Source: Anisakis pegreffii
Taxonomy: Eukaryota; Nematoda; Chromadorea; Rhabditida; Anisakidae
Direction: 5' to 3'
NCBI GenBank assembly: GCA_035041965.1
Contig: JAPYMA010000098.1
Coordinates: forward strand, 62,001 to 126,000
DNA: 64,000 nucleotides
Shown here: in pieces, positions 37,101 through 49,303 of the stretch
Numbering within the stretch: position 1 is the stretch's first letter
How the letters are laid out: every line of letters begins with the position of its first letter
Program-made: the position numbers and the translations under genes
The notes under the pieces: generated by a model
Seen by the model: the letters and a program-made list of their open reading frames with translations, nothing else
Told to the model about the DNA's origin: nothing
Databases searched by the model: none

Positions 37101-40100
37101 TACTAACATGGAATCACCATCTCTAAAAAGAAATGACTTCATCATCAGAGTTACATGTCTCATGAACGGAAGTAGTTTCTGGCTCCAAATCTGATTCCCA
37201 ACGGAATTCCCTTAATCATTGCATCATATTACTGGTTTTGCCAAACTATTCATATAATTCCAGCACCGTTATTGTTATGCCATACAATTACAACTTTCTA
37301 CTAGAACCACCGTAACCTCCAAATACATTCCAATAACTCCCACAAATAATGATCATCCATAAAATTAATACCATAATACCTACCGTAATAAATCAGTAAA
37401 TTGGTTTCCGCATGCGTTGCGCTCGCTGTTTGCAGCGACCTCATACGGTTTCGTGGCTGAATCACATACACCAGTGCCGGCGTCCGGCAACTATACGCAG
37501 CCTCAAAATGCGCCTAGCAGAGTCACGGCCACTGGGAGCAGGCCTGAAGGAGGTGTCGGATCACCGTATTCACGCCGGTTGGCATCGCAGTCCGGCACAG
37601 TAATCTACTCGTCAGAACAGGGTGGTCGAGGTAGGATTATGCTGATTGATTGAGATTGCATGCCTTCGTGATTGATTCAGTGATCAATGGATGAACTGTT
37701 TTATCTCGCATGTTATGCCATTGTTACGTGCTTATACCTCTTATGGTATAAGTAAACGGCACATATTCAGAATCTGCATAATGCAGTGAGGATATTTTGG
37801 CACGTTTATGTGGATGAATACGCTTGTTGAGTGAGGTTTTTGGAATATTTTCGTTTTTGGAATTTTTGGAGCATTTCGAGATTCATGATTTCAGTTCCTT
37901 ACTTTGCGTAGGGTATTTTGCCGTTATCGGGCTTCAGTAGCGAAACTTTTTCGTTATGAATATATAGAAACTGAAGGGAACAAATTCTTCCGAAAATTTA
38001 TACCGTGAAATTCTTCAAACTTCATCACTAATTTGGTTGAGTTGAATTCGTTGAATTCATTTTTGCATCGTTAGATACTTTTTGATGTGACTTACTTTTA
38101 AAACGATCAAGAACCTCATGATAGGAATCAAACACTGATATTCACAATTGCGCTGTTCATTTTCAAATTGATTTTCGATCATTTCGTCAACGGCATCGAC
38201 TAACTGCAGCTATACTTTTTGAATAAAAGACTATCGTTATGTGCTTCATATTCGTTTATCATGCACGCACTTACATCTTGTTTGCTGTTTACTCAGTGAA
38301 TGTTTCCTTGCTAACATTTTATCACCGCACACACCAAGTATTTCCCTGCCACATTCTTTTCAGGTCGCAGACGTTCAGTTGTTGACATTTCTCAAAAAAC
38401 TCATTTAGCGAATCCGGAAATTGATTGTTTTGTGGATATTTCTGTTGTGGCTCACCGATTTGTGTTCATTCAAGAACGAACTCATTCACCGCAATATGTC
38501 GTTGTTATCGTTGAACTTTCTGCAACTTCTGCAAGCCCTCCGTATCGCAGTTAATATTCACTCATTATGTGGACAGATCGCAAGCTGAATGACTACCGTT
38601 TTGCTGAAAATTGCTATAAAATTTAGAATTTACTTCATAACTCAGACAAAATTCATCGAGTATTTTCGTGCAGCAGCAGCAGTACTGTATGAGTTCGATT
38701 ATTCTATCAGAAATATGTTGAATATCAATGAAATCTCATCGTGTTAAGGTGAAGAATGGTTTTTGATTAGTGATAGTACTTATATCTACAGAAATAATTA
38801 GTGAATTTATTTTATTGTCATAATCACAAGCGTTTGATTGATGCATGTTCAGTGATCAGGAAAGATGAGTTGACGCTTCACTCTTCCGTGAACACTTCTG
38901 CCGTATATTTGCGTTTCTTAATGCATGATTTTGAATGGAATATCTTCTACCACCGATTCAAGCACACTTCTCGGAGGAAACCGTTTTGTTCGGGCCATTA
39001 TCATGCCATTCCCGTGTGCTTTTACACACTCTTCTAATATCTTCATTTATCATATGGCATCCTTCTAAATGCTTTATCATCATCGGTTTCAACTACAACA
39101 CTCAGTTACAGTCTATTCTGTTGTGTGCTTATCTACTGCTGAATGTTCTTCTGTACATGATCTTTGAGTTGAGTCAATAGGTTTCATGAAATTCAATGAA
39201 AACGTTAGCATTCGTTTCAAGTCTCTTTCGTAAAAACTTTCATCTCGTTCATAATTTTTGACTGAAAATAACGAAATCGGTTACCCGTTCCTAGAAACTT
39301 CGAATTAGGTGTTAATTTAGATTGAGTAATTTCAATTAGCGTGAAAGAAAGAGGTGCATTCCAATGATTACAGATTGGTTTTTGTTGTGAATGAATAATT
39401 ATTGAGTTATTGTTGTTGTGGTGGTGATTGTTAGTTGCGTCAATATTGTTGAGTTAATAATGGTATTATTCCTCTTCATGTCGTTTCATTTCATTTCATT
39501 TGAACTTGTCATCAATCATTTACGTGTGCCACTTAAAGCCACCGATTTACAGTGCCGATACAACAGAGGCCAGTCGGAAGTATTGCCGATTACGATCCTT
39601 TGAATGGTAACTGGGGGACGGTTGGTTCGAGTCGAGCTTCCGAAAAGATTGGTACGCTTCATCAAATCTCTCGTAAATTCTATCGCATCCTTCTTGCAGC
39701 TAAAAGCTTTCGAGTCGATTTTTCGTCTTTCTTTGCTGTTTTTGCCGTACAACAAACTCATCGGAAACAGCCATTATCTGGCTCAATGTCTCAGTGTCAG
39801 TTTCTTTCGGAATGAAAACGCTTCGAGCTACTGCAGTCGCCATTGTTTGTTCGTTGCTTTATGGCTGATCGGTTGGTTGATTGACTAATCGATTGATTAA
39901 TCCGTGATAATCCTTGATCGAATGATCTATTTGCTAATGTTTCTACATTCATGTTTCTGCATTCATCAGTTGTTCCGATTTCCCTTTACCATGTTCTCAT
40001 TTCACTATTAGTTCACCCATTTCCTATTTTCATTTAGCATGATTAATTCCTCTCTGTACTAACATCAGTTGACCTAATATACTGACATCAAGAAAAACGC

Positions 40101-41593
40101 CAAAAGGAGGTGGAAATCTCACCTCCTTTTGGCGTTTTTCTTGATGATTTTGACCGCAAGTGTTTTTCTCTGCTGCTAACTATTATTCAGAAAGTCCATT
40201 CATTATCTGATATCAATAATGAAACGTGAGAAACCACCATAAGAGTGAATGCAGAATCAGCATTGCTATCGATTCCATCAGAGGAGTCATCCAACAACCA
40301 TAAGAAGACGGAAGAACTGTATCTGAGGATTTTATTCGCGTGTTTTGTTGCAAATCTTTAAATCAATATTTCTTCACTGTTTCAGACAGTAAAGAAATTT
40401 GAAGTTGATTTTTGTTATTTCTGTGTCTTTTTTCCAGTCGTTTGCTATGTTCCATACACTGAGCAGCTATGGATTGTGATAACTCATGGAGCCTGTGTAG
40501 TAGTACTTCATCATCTTATCTTATTAACACTTCTTTCGTGTGTTCGCAAATCAGAGCATCTGAAGTAGTTGTCTGTATTTAACACGTTGTAATTGATGCT
40601 GCGTTTAGAATAATTATGCCTAAGCTGTTTCGATGACTCACTGTGTTGTTTCATTTCATTACAAGATGTGCTTCTGATGTTTCTTTACGATGTCACATAG
40701 CCTTGTTACGTAAGAATTGTTGGTGCTGTGGCTCCTTGAAACACTTCTCCGATGGTTCCGAACTTATTGGAATGCGTTGGCCTAAAAAATTTTGGTTTTG
40801 TTGCATTCATCTAAGGCAAAAAAGTCGACAGTAGTTCTGTTTATATATGGAATTATTGCCGTGGAATTTTCATTCTGTGGAAATTTTGTTTGTTTGAAAT
40901 TCAGTGGCCGATATGCGACTTTCTATATAATCAACTTACTTTCAACCGTTTCAATGGTTTTAAATGTTCCAATTTTTGATAAAGACGATAGGACGTTTGC
41001 ATTGTTTGAAGGTGCCTTGAGTGGTGCAAAACAGCAACAACAACAACAACATAAAGCGGCTCCAGCTCAGGCTCAACCAGCAGCAGCCGTAGTGAACGGT
41101 GCACAGGGTGTTGGAGTTGGTGTGATCAAACCAGGTGCAGGAGGCGCTGGATTCACCGTTAAGGCACTTTATGACTATACAGCTGCCGATAAGGACGAGG
41201 TTACTCTAGACTTCTTTGAATATTTCAATAACTTTATACAATATTCAGTAACTTTGAATATTTCAATAACTTTATACAATATTCAGTAACTTTAGTGCTC
41301 ATTTTTGACTGAGTTTGGTCGCCTTTTGCTTAAATATTAATGCTCGAGAATTGAATATCGTCTAAAAGTTGATCAAATTTGTCGAAATGTTCAGTCATCC
41401 GATTGATGGAAAATGAGTTAGTGGTCATTTGCAGGTGACATTCGTTGAAGGCGATATCATAGTGAACTGTCAAAAAGTGGACGAAGGTTGGATGACGGGA
41501 ACCGTGAAGAGAACACTTCAATGGGGAATGTTACCGGCCAACTATGTGGAACGAATCAAACAGTCTGCTACTGGATTACATTATCTCAGCTGA
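31127..41593 (+). CDS. lasp-1: LIM and SH3 domain protein (LASP family)
   Basis: Nine exons close in phase: 31127-31201, 33117-33211, 33506-33590, 34702-34806, 35033-35135, 37436-37630, 39553-39606, 41012-41199 and 41435-41593, giving 352 aa. A LIM domain occupies residues 5-58 (ligands C5, C10, H28, C31, C34, C37, C55, H58; the stretch [10 protein letters not shown] is typical of LASP). Two nebulin-like repeats follow, each opening an exon ([12 protein letters not shown] at 86, [11 protein letters not shown] at 121). Next come a Ser/Gly/Gln linker with [14 protein letters not shown] and a six-Gln run, and a C-terminal SH3 domain at about 287-347 ([20 protein letters not shown]). LASP proteins bind F-actin and localise to focal adhesions and muscle attachments. 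The exon 8 acceptor (TTTGAAG) is weak. The first zinc pair is spaced CX4C, not CX2C. Confidence 0.95.
36438..36674 (-). CDS. Possible nested minus-strand exon in LASP intron 5
   Basis: On the minus strand a strong acceptor (CTATTTCCAG) and a strong donor (G|GTGAGTG) bracket a 237-base open frame of 79 codons. It begins …[12 protein letters not shown]…, has a middle …[16 protein letters not shown]…, and ends …EPSISQMLV. No family was recognised. A donor-like GTGAGT lies upstream at about 36739-36734, but its frame does not join without a stop. It could be an exon of an intronic antisense gene or a chance arrangement. Confidence 0.3.
40086..40146. repeat. Perfect 27-bp hairpin in LASP intron 7
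   Basis: Arms at 40086-40112 (starting CATCAAGAAAAACGCC) and 40120-40146 (ending GGCGTTTTTCTTGATG) are exact reverse complements across 27 bases. They are separated by a 7-base loop GAAATCT. The hairpin lies between the exons ending at 39606 and starting at 41012, so the LASP primary transcript would carry it. The arms are perfect, unlike most animal pre-miRNAs, and the total fold is only 61 nt. Confidence 0.95.
41214..41289. repeat. Two-copy 38-bp tandem repeat
   Basis: The unit starting CTTTGAATATTTCAATAAC is repeated exactly twice (41214-41251, 41252-41289) with CTTT of a third copy. It begins 15 bases after the donor of LASP exon 8. It extends a read-through frame, which explains the long ORF here. 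Confidence 0.95.
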
Positions 41594-41611
41594 GCATTTA
41601 ACACCACCAAA

Positions 41612-41617
41612 AATAAA
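41612..41617 (+). terminator. Candidate polyadenylation signal of LASP gene
   Basis: AATAAA only 18 bases after the TGA stop. It is unusually close, so a later signal may be used instead. Confidence 0.4.
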
Positions 41618-44600
41618 CAATGCACAACCCCTCTAATCGAACGGTTCTAGTTTCAGTGAAGTTTAGATAAATGTCTCTTCACTCCACTGCAAACACCACC
41701 ACCACCAGCACTGTGTCCAATTGTGATTATGATCTGATCGTGATTCATCAAGCCTTTCTTCGAATACGTCCTTCTTCAGTTACTACAACAAAGCACACGC
41801 ACCCCCACACATCGCAAGTCAAACATCACCGAGCAATCGTCGTTATCTGCAGTTGTTGGGTGTAACATGCATGCATTTATTATGTAGTGTTGTCTTTGAT
41901 GTGTCTCCATAAGTTCATATCGTAATGCATGTGCAGTTTAGTTCGAGGAACTTCTTTATACATCCTCTAGGTTTTCGTTTCATTCGAAAATAGTTGAATT
42001 GTAGCTGATCAGTGAAAAAGCATATTTTTTGTATGCAACATGTAAAAACATTGATGAGTTTTTTGCAAAATTCTGCAAATGCAAAATCAACGATTTCATC
42101 TGCACGCATTTATGGATCATCACTCTCATCTGCATTTAACATTCTCGTGCACTCACATTCACATCCCAATAACATTTCTGTATCACAAGAATAACCATTG
42201 AAAATTCATCATTAAAACGATATTTTGTGTAGGAGTTTTGCACATTCCCGCATGATGCATATACTTTAGAATAGTTTTTTAATTGAGTGCTACTCGTTGG
42301 AACTTTGGTTGCGATTACTATCAAGGGTAAAATTTTCTGAAGAATAGTTCTGGTGTCGCTAAATCGCTTCATTATTTTTAAGCATCGCTAGTGCATATCG
42401 TGCTGCCACAGAAACATCTTCATTAAACCAATTTTGGGCAAATAACACCTGATAGATAAGCTTTATGATGCTATCAGTTTTGCACTCGCTATTATTGGTA
42501 CTATATTCCATGCTTGTAGTGATGGTTAGGCGGAAAAATGTTCAATTGTTCAAAAATGTTCAAAACGAATTTTTTAAAGTTGCCTTATAGTTAGATGAAT
42601 TTGATCCGGATTTTTGGAATTCTTTTTTGACTGCAAAATGATCATTTTCCATTCGAAATGGTGTAATTTTTGGTCGGAATTAAAAAGTTTAGGGCTCTTT
42701 GCTCAGCGCTGCTGAATAGTTTCTTCTTAACAAAATAAATCTTTCTGAATGTTTCAATGTCTTTTGTTGAAAATAATAACTGGCATATATATATAATTTG
42801 CTATTCACTGAGTTGTCTTCGTAATTCATCGAAAATTTTCTTTTCATTGATGGTTCACCAAATCATTTCTCTACTCATACCGTGATGCGAATGTTTTGAA
42901 ATGTTATTAACTTAAAATTGCATGTTCTGGCACTTCTTAAAATATCATTTTTCCGGTCGCATAATTAATTTTTTAAGATTTATTCATTTGGATTAGTTTA
43001 TTTGTTCCAAACGATTTTGATGGCCATTGTTATTTGTTTTATGGATTTTCTGTAATATAAGAAATTATTGCATAAATTATTCCAGTTGAGATTATTCTAA
43101 AATAAGATGAAAACTGACTTCAGATGCATCAAATTTTCGAATTGTTGATCATTTTTCTGTAAATTGCTCAATATCATTCGAGTATTTTATCTCCATATAA
43201 TTTGAAGAGTTCGCTAATTGGACGGCGGTTTGACCTTTGCTTCTTGTTTCAGATAAGAGGAAGTAATCGTGAACTATTGCTATCAACAAAAGTGATCCGA
43301 ACTTATCAGTAATTATGTGTATCGCTTATCATCTTTACCGCAGATAGACGTTGATATTGTATTGCGATGATTCATTGGTGTTTCTCTTCGATGACTTTTT
43401 GATGCAAACTGCAATTATTCTCTCGATTCGACTTCTTGTATAAAAGTGTTTTTTATTCAGTCACAAAGCATTTGTTCGGCCAATTTTCATTTGAATTCTA
43501 AAAAATCCCGCAAACTCGCACCCGATTTTCATTGTTTGGGATTAGCTACACTCGATAAGTGCTCAGAAGAAATCATACGAAGATCACAGAGAATGCGTTG
43601 TGTTATGTGAGAATCTCGATCAGTTCCATTCAGTGTGAATTTATAGGTAAATATTGAAATTATTTCGTCACAAATTCTTTTATTTGTCAGCGTTCTGAAT
43701 TTCTTCCGTAATCGAGTATTCGATTGTTGTTTTCTGTATTTTGGAATCAAAGAATGGTCTCGAAATGAGTCCCTTTTTGTTGAAAACATAACGCACCTGG
43801 TCGGTATTATTGCATCAAGATCTTATTGTTTGCCGTACGCAATTTGTCTGTGACTACGAATTTTATGTTATGAATAAGTTATATCCATGTTGATATCGAT
43901 AAGCATAATGAATTCATCAAGATTAGTATATTTAGGACAATGAAATTATCTGTTCATGCTTCCTCTTTTGCACTGTTGTTCTATCTGCCATAACTGACTT
44001 ATTGTTTTTTTTTCATTGTCATCTGTTTAAATCTCAAAGTATCATATAGTCAATCGATATGTTCAAGTGATTTTATTTTCTTTTATTCGTTTTGAAATTA
44101 TTATGGGAAAATATCAATTCATATGAATGCAGTGTTTTGCCAAAATTAGCGAACGCTTTTGGAAGTATCTGAAGAATTTTCACTCTTTCCATCGGTTCCC
44201 AAAGATGATGGCAAATTTCCGTAATTGTACATTTCTCGACTGCAGAAATTTGTATTTTCTCTCTAAACATCTTTTTCTGAATTCTTCAACGATTTTAGTT
44301 TTATTTATTTGTTCATGTTATGTGTGTGCCTTTGTTTAATCATCTTTCAAAAATTGAATTTTACTAATCTTTTCCAATCAATTTTATTTTTAGATTGTTG
44401 CATTTGCGTTTTCTTTTGTTCGATTTCCTATTTGTTTTTCGTGAATTCAACAATCGCTTTTTTGATTATTTGAATGCATTTTGATGGAATTGTCTTCATG
44501 GTAAATGCACACTATTCAGTTGTTGTTGTTGAAAGTCGAAGGCTTTCGTGCAGTTTCAGTCATCGCCATCATCGTGATTCTTCTATTCTAACTCTCGTTA

Positions 44601-44889
44601 CTGCTAAAATTCTGAATCATTGTTCAATTGTTCAGTGTATTTTACTCATCGCAATATTATAAAATTTTATTCTGATTAACCAAAATTTGTGAACAACAAC
44701 GATGCTATAAAATGTTTTCAATTCTTTGTTGTGTATCTCACACAAATGAATTTCGGCGACAGCACAAAAACAATAGAATTTTCCTCTATACTTACAATGT
44801 AACTGGACACATAAATTAAATAGAAAATTAGACACATGAATAAGAGATAAACAATTGAAATATACACTAATATTTACAAATATTTGTAG
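41618..44889. other. Intergenic region downstream of LASP gene
   Basis: AT-rich sequence without a supported gene on either strand. ORFs here are short, hydrophobic and lack splice signals. Confidence 0.55.
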
Positions 44890-47800
44890 TGATCTTCGTT
44901 CGAGTTCAGTGGTGAACAGTGTTGATGGTCTTTTTCCGCAAAAATCAATCTTCAATCAAGCTCTTAAAAAGAGTTTTCTGAAGAGTAATTCATTGTTGCA
45001 ATCCAAAAAATCGTCGTCTCCCCACAAAGCTGTTGGTTTATTCGAAAATTATATAGAGTTTTTCGACTGTAAATCAAAATATTCATCAGGAACAAGCGAA
45101 GAAGATCAATGCTCAATATCTATAAGGAAGCAGTATGTTTCGAGGTAAACAATCATTCGAGTACGGTACGCCGTGCCATATTTGCTGTGGATGATATGAA
45201 TCGTGTGAATTTTCAAGGAAGGGTCCATCCGAGGACAAAAGAGGTGTCGAAAGCTTAAAATAATTCAAGAAAGTACAACAAATTATGATGACAGTCGATG
45301 CTGGGCAAAAAAGAACATGAATGGCACATGAAAAGGATGATGCATCAATATATACACATTATCTTCTCGAACTTATCACTTAGAAGATCAACAGCCACTA
45401 ATAGTGAGATTTAGGTGATTTGTGTGAGCCTTCATCTGCTCTATCACATGACTGCTTGTTTATCCCTTGTTGAAGGGTGTGGTAGGTAACATTCTGAAGT
45501 GTAGAAAATGACTTCGTTTCACTGGGTATGGTGCAGCAAATGGGTTACCTACTTTCCTACGAATGAATATGAAACAAAGCAAGTACACGACTCATTCGCC
45601 CTTGATGTCTCTCCCCATTCAGAGGAACAATAATATCATCGATTATAGTAACTTTTGGTTATGGCAGCAAGCAGATAGTTCCCTCATAATGCATTACAAA
45701 GTTGCAAACTCTTTTTTAAGTTACCACATTCTGGAGTGAGCATGAATTCGAAAATTTAATTCATTAGTGCAACTCAGAAGAACACAACACAGAATCGATT
45801 TTCGGGAAAAATGAGAAAGAAATATGGACTGTTGCAATGCTCAAGGGATCGACTACATCAGTGTTCCTCACGTTCGGGTGTTCCATTATCCCTCTTGATG
45901 ATCTGACAGGCCGCCGTTACCCCCGTCCTCTATTGAATATGGAAATCGCAAATGTTATGCTCAGATGACCGTTACGTTCAATCTTATTAGCACGTTCATG
46001 ATGGTAATCGACATCGCTGGGCCTTCTCTTACATTAGACTATTGTGTTCCTCATTGTTGCAGTCGATTATGACTGTATGGAAAGCTATTGTCTGTCACAC
46101 GCTCACTTCAAACTGTTTCAGATGGATCTCATTCTTTTCAGACGTGTTGTATTCACTCTCATAGCTATTACTTGTGAATACCGTTCTCTTCGTGACTTTT
46201 TCTCATTCACTTCGTCTCATCTCACTTCACAGTTCGAATCAATTTCTCATTCAGTAGCATACACTATTTACTGAATACGTTGACGAGTGTTGACAACCGA
46301 AGTCAACAATGCAACAATCGAATATTATTGCTGAACAATACTCGACAGTCAAGCGATCAATTATAGAGTGCACTTAGTAGAATGAGAATTTGAATTAAAC
46401 TGTTGAGTGAATTGAATGAGAAATTAGCAGAAGAGAACACTTTTGGTGATAAAAGCTATGAGAGTGATTATAACACCTCGGAAAAGAATGAAAATCCTGT
46501 TAAAACGAGCCAATGATACTCAGAAAATAGGAGAATGAAGATTGTTGCCATCAACTAACCTCATTTACAGACCCGAGTTAAAAACACCAACACTGTGGTG
46601 TTTTATCATAACGTAACAAATGCACAAAAGACTAATTTCCCGATCCTCTCCTTCACCCCTTGACACGTCCAGATTACCCACAATGGGTAATTTCACCCCT
46701 TATGAGAAGTACTGAACTACATAAATGGTATGATTAGATGCATTCTTGCCCAACTCATTTGCTGCAGTGATAGGGTTCGAGACAATAATTATTCAGGCGT
46801 CAAGTTCACATACGCTTTAGATTCAAATTCATGGTTCACTTTGCATTTAAGGAAGGCAGAATATCCATTGAATCGGATGATGTGACGAAGGATAATCTTA
46901 AACTTTGGTTGCTGCGAACAACGTGACAATGTCTATGATTGAGGCTTAGTGAAAGCGACCCGGAATCCAATTGAGAACACCCTTAGTAGTATGATGTTGC
47001 AGTGGTTGTAAAGGGTTGATTGAAATTTCGTCGTTGTCGATTTGGACCGAATGAGCGACATGAGTATATACCACAGCACAAAGTTGCAATAACCAACACG
47101 AAGATACTGCAAAATGTTAACATTCTGATCGAATACTCTTTCATGACCCATTACTGACTTCATTCATGAATACACTCAATTCCCTTGACATGATATCAGA
47201 GTTCCCGACTTCATTATTAAATATGCAGCATTCTCTTTCCATACCAATGACTTAAAAAGCAATTTGAATATTTTGCCAAATTGATATCACACAACTGAAG
47301 GCAACGTTGCGGAGTTTACACAATCTCACTCTATTTCTAGAACTTTGAACACATTTTAGACGTTTTCAAAGCTTCACTATCGATGTGCACTACAGTATTT
47401 TCGATGTTTAAATACATCTCACTGAGTGCTTTTATGAGGTTGAACGCAACAATTATGCATGATTAATGCGCTGTAAAAAAACTATCGCTATTCAAGAGTT
47501 GAATTCTCCCTATATTGCTCCACTTCGATTGAATAGTAACAGATGTGATTAAATGTCAACTGTATCTGTCACTGTTAACTCGTAGGACACCAGCTATACG
47601 TATAAACGGAGTCGTTTTCGAATATTTTCGGTGTTTTTGCATGCGCTAATTACAACACTGATGTGATTTAAAATAATGGAGTGCAAACTGCTACAGTGTG
47701 TTATTGTATCAACAGAAATGACAGAATGTGCTGAATTGGCCTTCTACGCAGTGCTAACGAATAAGAACCAATCGAAAAATAAATTTTATTTATTTGTGAT

Positions 47801-48333
47801 TTGTCTCTTCAAATTTTTATCAGAAATCAGAAAAAAAAAACAATTTTCGCACAGATAACAAAGCATGAACGCTTGAAAACATGATGAGGCACAAATAATG
47901 AAAGAATAGCAAGCTTACAGGATGCCATCAAGATAACAGCAAAGAAAATGCTGGGAAGGATAATGTAGATTACATGTGAGAAGGAAAAACGTTCGATAAC
48001 TTGGAAGTTCTCTTCGAATTTCATTTTCTACACAGCAATTCTATCTTGCCCTCTCACATATCACATAAATTTACAAACGATATTTACGAAAGAATGATGC
48101 AGCATGCCGGGCAGGGCAATTGTTCAGGGATTTCTACAAGTTGGCTCGATTTACATCACAAAGCTTCTGTGAATTCTGTGCATCATCCAGAAACTTATTC
48201 GAAGAGGAGCGTTTTCAAAATTATAGAAAACAGTAACACACAGTCACGGATTCAAATGTACTACAACGCACGTGGAATTCATTTCGAGAATCATAAAAGT
48301 TCAAAAATGCTTTCAAAACGGAGTTCGGAATAA
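44890..48333 (+). CDS. Tentative two-exon gene, unrecognised Ser-rich protein (5' end not found)
   Basis: Exon one, 44890-45144, follows a TTTGTAG acceptor and ends AG|GTAAAC. It encodes a Ser/Lys-rich segment (…SFLKSNSLLQSKKSSSPHK…). Exon two, 48036-48333, follows TTCTACACAG and reads (AG)C-AAT-TCT, exactly the phase needed. It encodes …FTNDIYERMMQHAGQGNC… and stops at TAA 48331-48333. The combined product is at least about 184 aa, basic and low in recognisable motifs. The upstream start exon was not found. The intron of about 2.9 kb would contain hAT copy 3. Phase agreement is the main support; a chance match is one in three. Confidence 0.35.
45859..46714. mobile_element. Non-autonomous hAT element, copy 3
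   Basis: An 856-bp element starting CAGTGTTCCTCACG and ending GAGAAGTACTG. It is flanked by GACTACAT (45851-45858) and AACTACAT (46715-46722), 7 of 8 identical. It shares the core of copies 1 and 2 throughout but with many substitutions and small indels, so it is older or belongs to another lineage. No ORF longer than about 76 codons, and no transposase motif. Confidence 0.88.
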
Positions 48334-49303
48334 AAATACATGAAGTGATCAAAATTATTTCAATTCACAATCAATAATAAATATAAATTCATCGTGCATC
48401 TTATATCTTCTGGACAAGACAAATATATAAAGCATGCAAAGTGCATAATGCAACCTATTTCTCGCTAACAATAAACTAGATTCAATATCTGTACTTCAGA
48501 GATGTTTGGTACTATGTAAATCTAACAGAATTCTAATTCCCAATCAAGATATGCAACTGTTCAATTACGAGGTAAGTCTGATTCGTTTTTTGGAAACCTG
48601 ACTCAATGTCTCTAAACACATATCACTTTGGTTCTGACTTTGTAATCAGTGATTTCGAAGTTTACTATTAAAAAAACACCTCAGTCGCGGACCTGACAAT
48701 AGGAATTTTCGAAAAACTGCCTTTTTAATGTTTTTCGGATGGTTGAGCCATGATCAACAAGTGATCAAAATCAATCAAAAAGCACAAATGTTTTTTCGAA
48801 ATGAAGTTGATAAATGATGCTCAGATTTAACAGGCATTCAAACGGTTCCAATTGATGATAAGAACGACAAAAAAGTAGCTATGAATTTCTTCGAATCATT
48901 CACAATGACTCGATATGAATTCAACTCGAAATGCTGAACTGTTGCTCAAATTAATCTCTGAAATGGAATTCGCGGTTTTGCTTCAAGGTTTCTTTAGGAT
49001 TTACAAAGAACTCACCAAAAAAAAGTGTATGGAACACTTCTTACAAGACTATCGAAGGAAGTGATTTTTGTTTCGGTCAAACGAACATCATAGAGCCACG
49101 ATATGCGATCAGGTGAGCAATATTTTTAGGCGTTCAGAATGACTGATTGTTGGTAAAAGCTATCGTTAATATTTCTTGATAATGAGATAAAATGCTATGA
49201 ATTGATCATTTTTGATGCATTATATTGATCGTTGAACTGAGGCTAAAGTGCTCAATAATCACTGGCATTATGACTAGATGAATGAAGATAGGGAGTGCAC
49301 AAT
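48334..49303. other. Intergenic region
   Basis: AT-rich sequence between two convergent gene models. Nothing recognised. Confidence 0.5.

Noticed and set aside
37040..37360. Minus-strand secreted peptide model: [13 protein letters not shown]… joined to …[18 protein letters not shown]
   Set aside because: Phase can be made to fit, but the acceptor (GATTAAG) is poor and the second piece has only 64 open codons, within chance expectation.
39600..39650. GGTTCGAGTC B-box-like string in LASP intron 7
   Set aside because: No cloverleaf upstream; the sequence directly follows a LASP exon donor.
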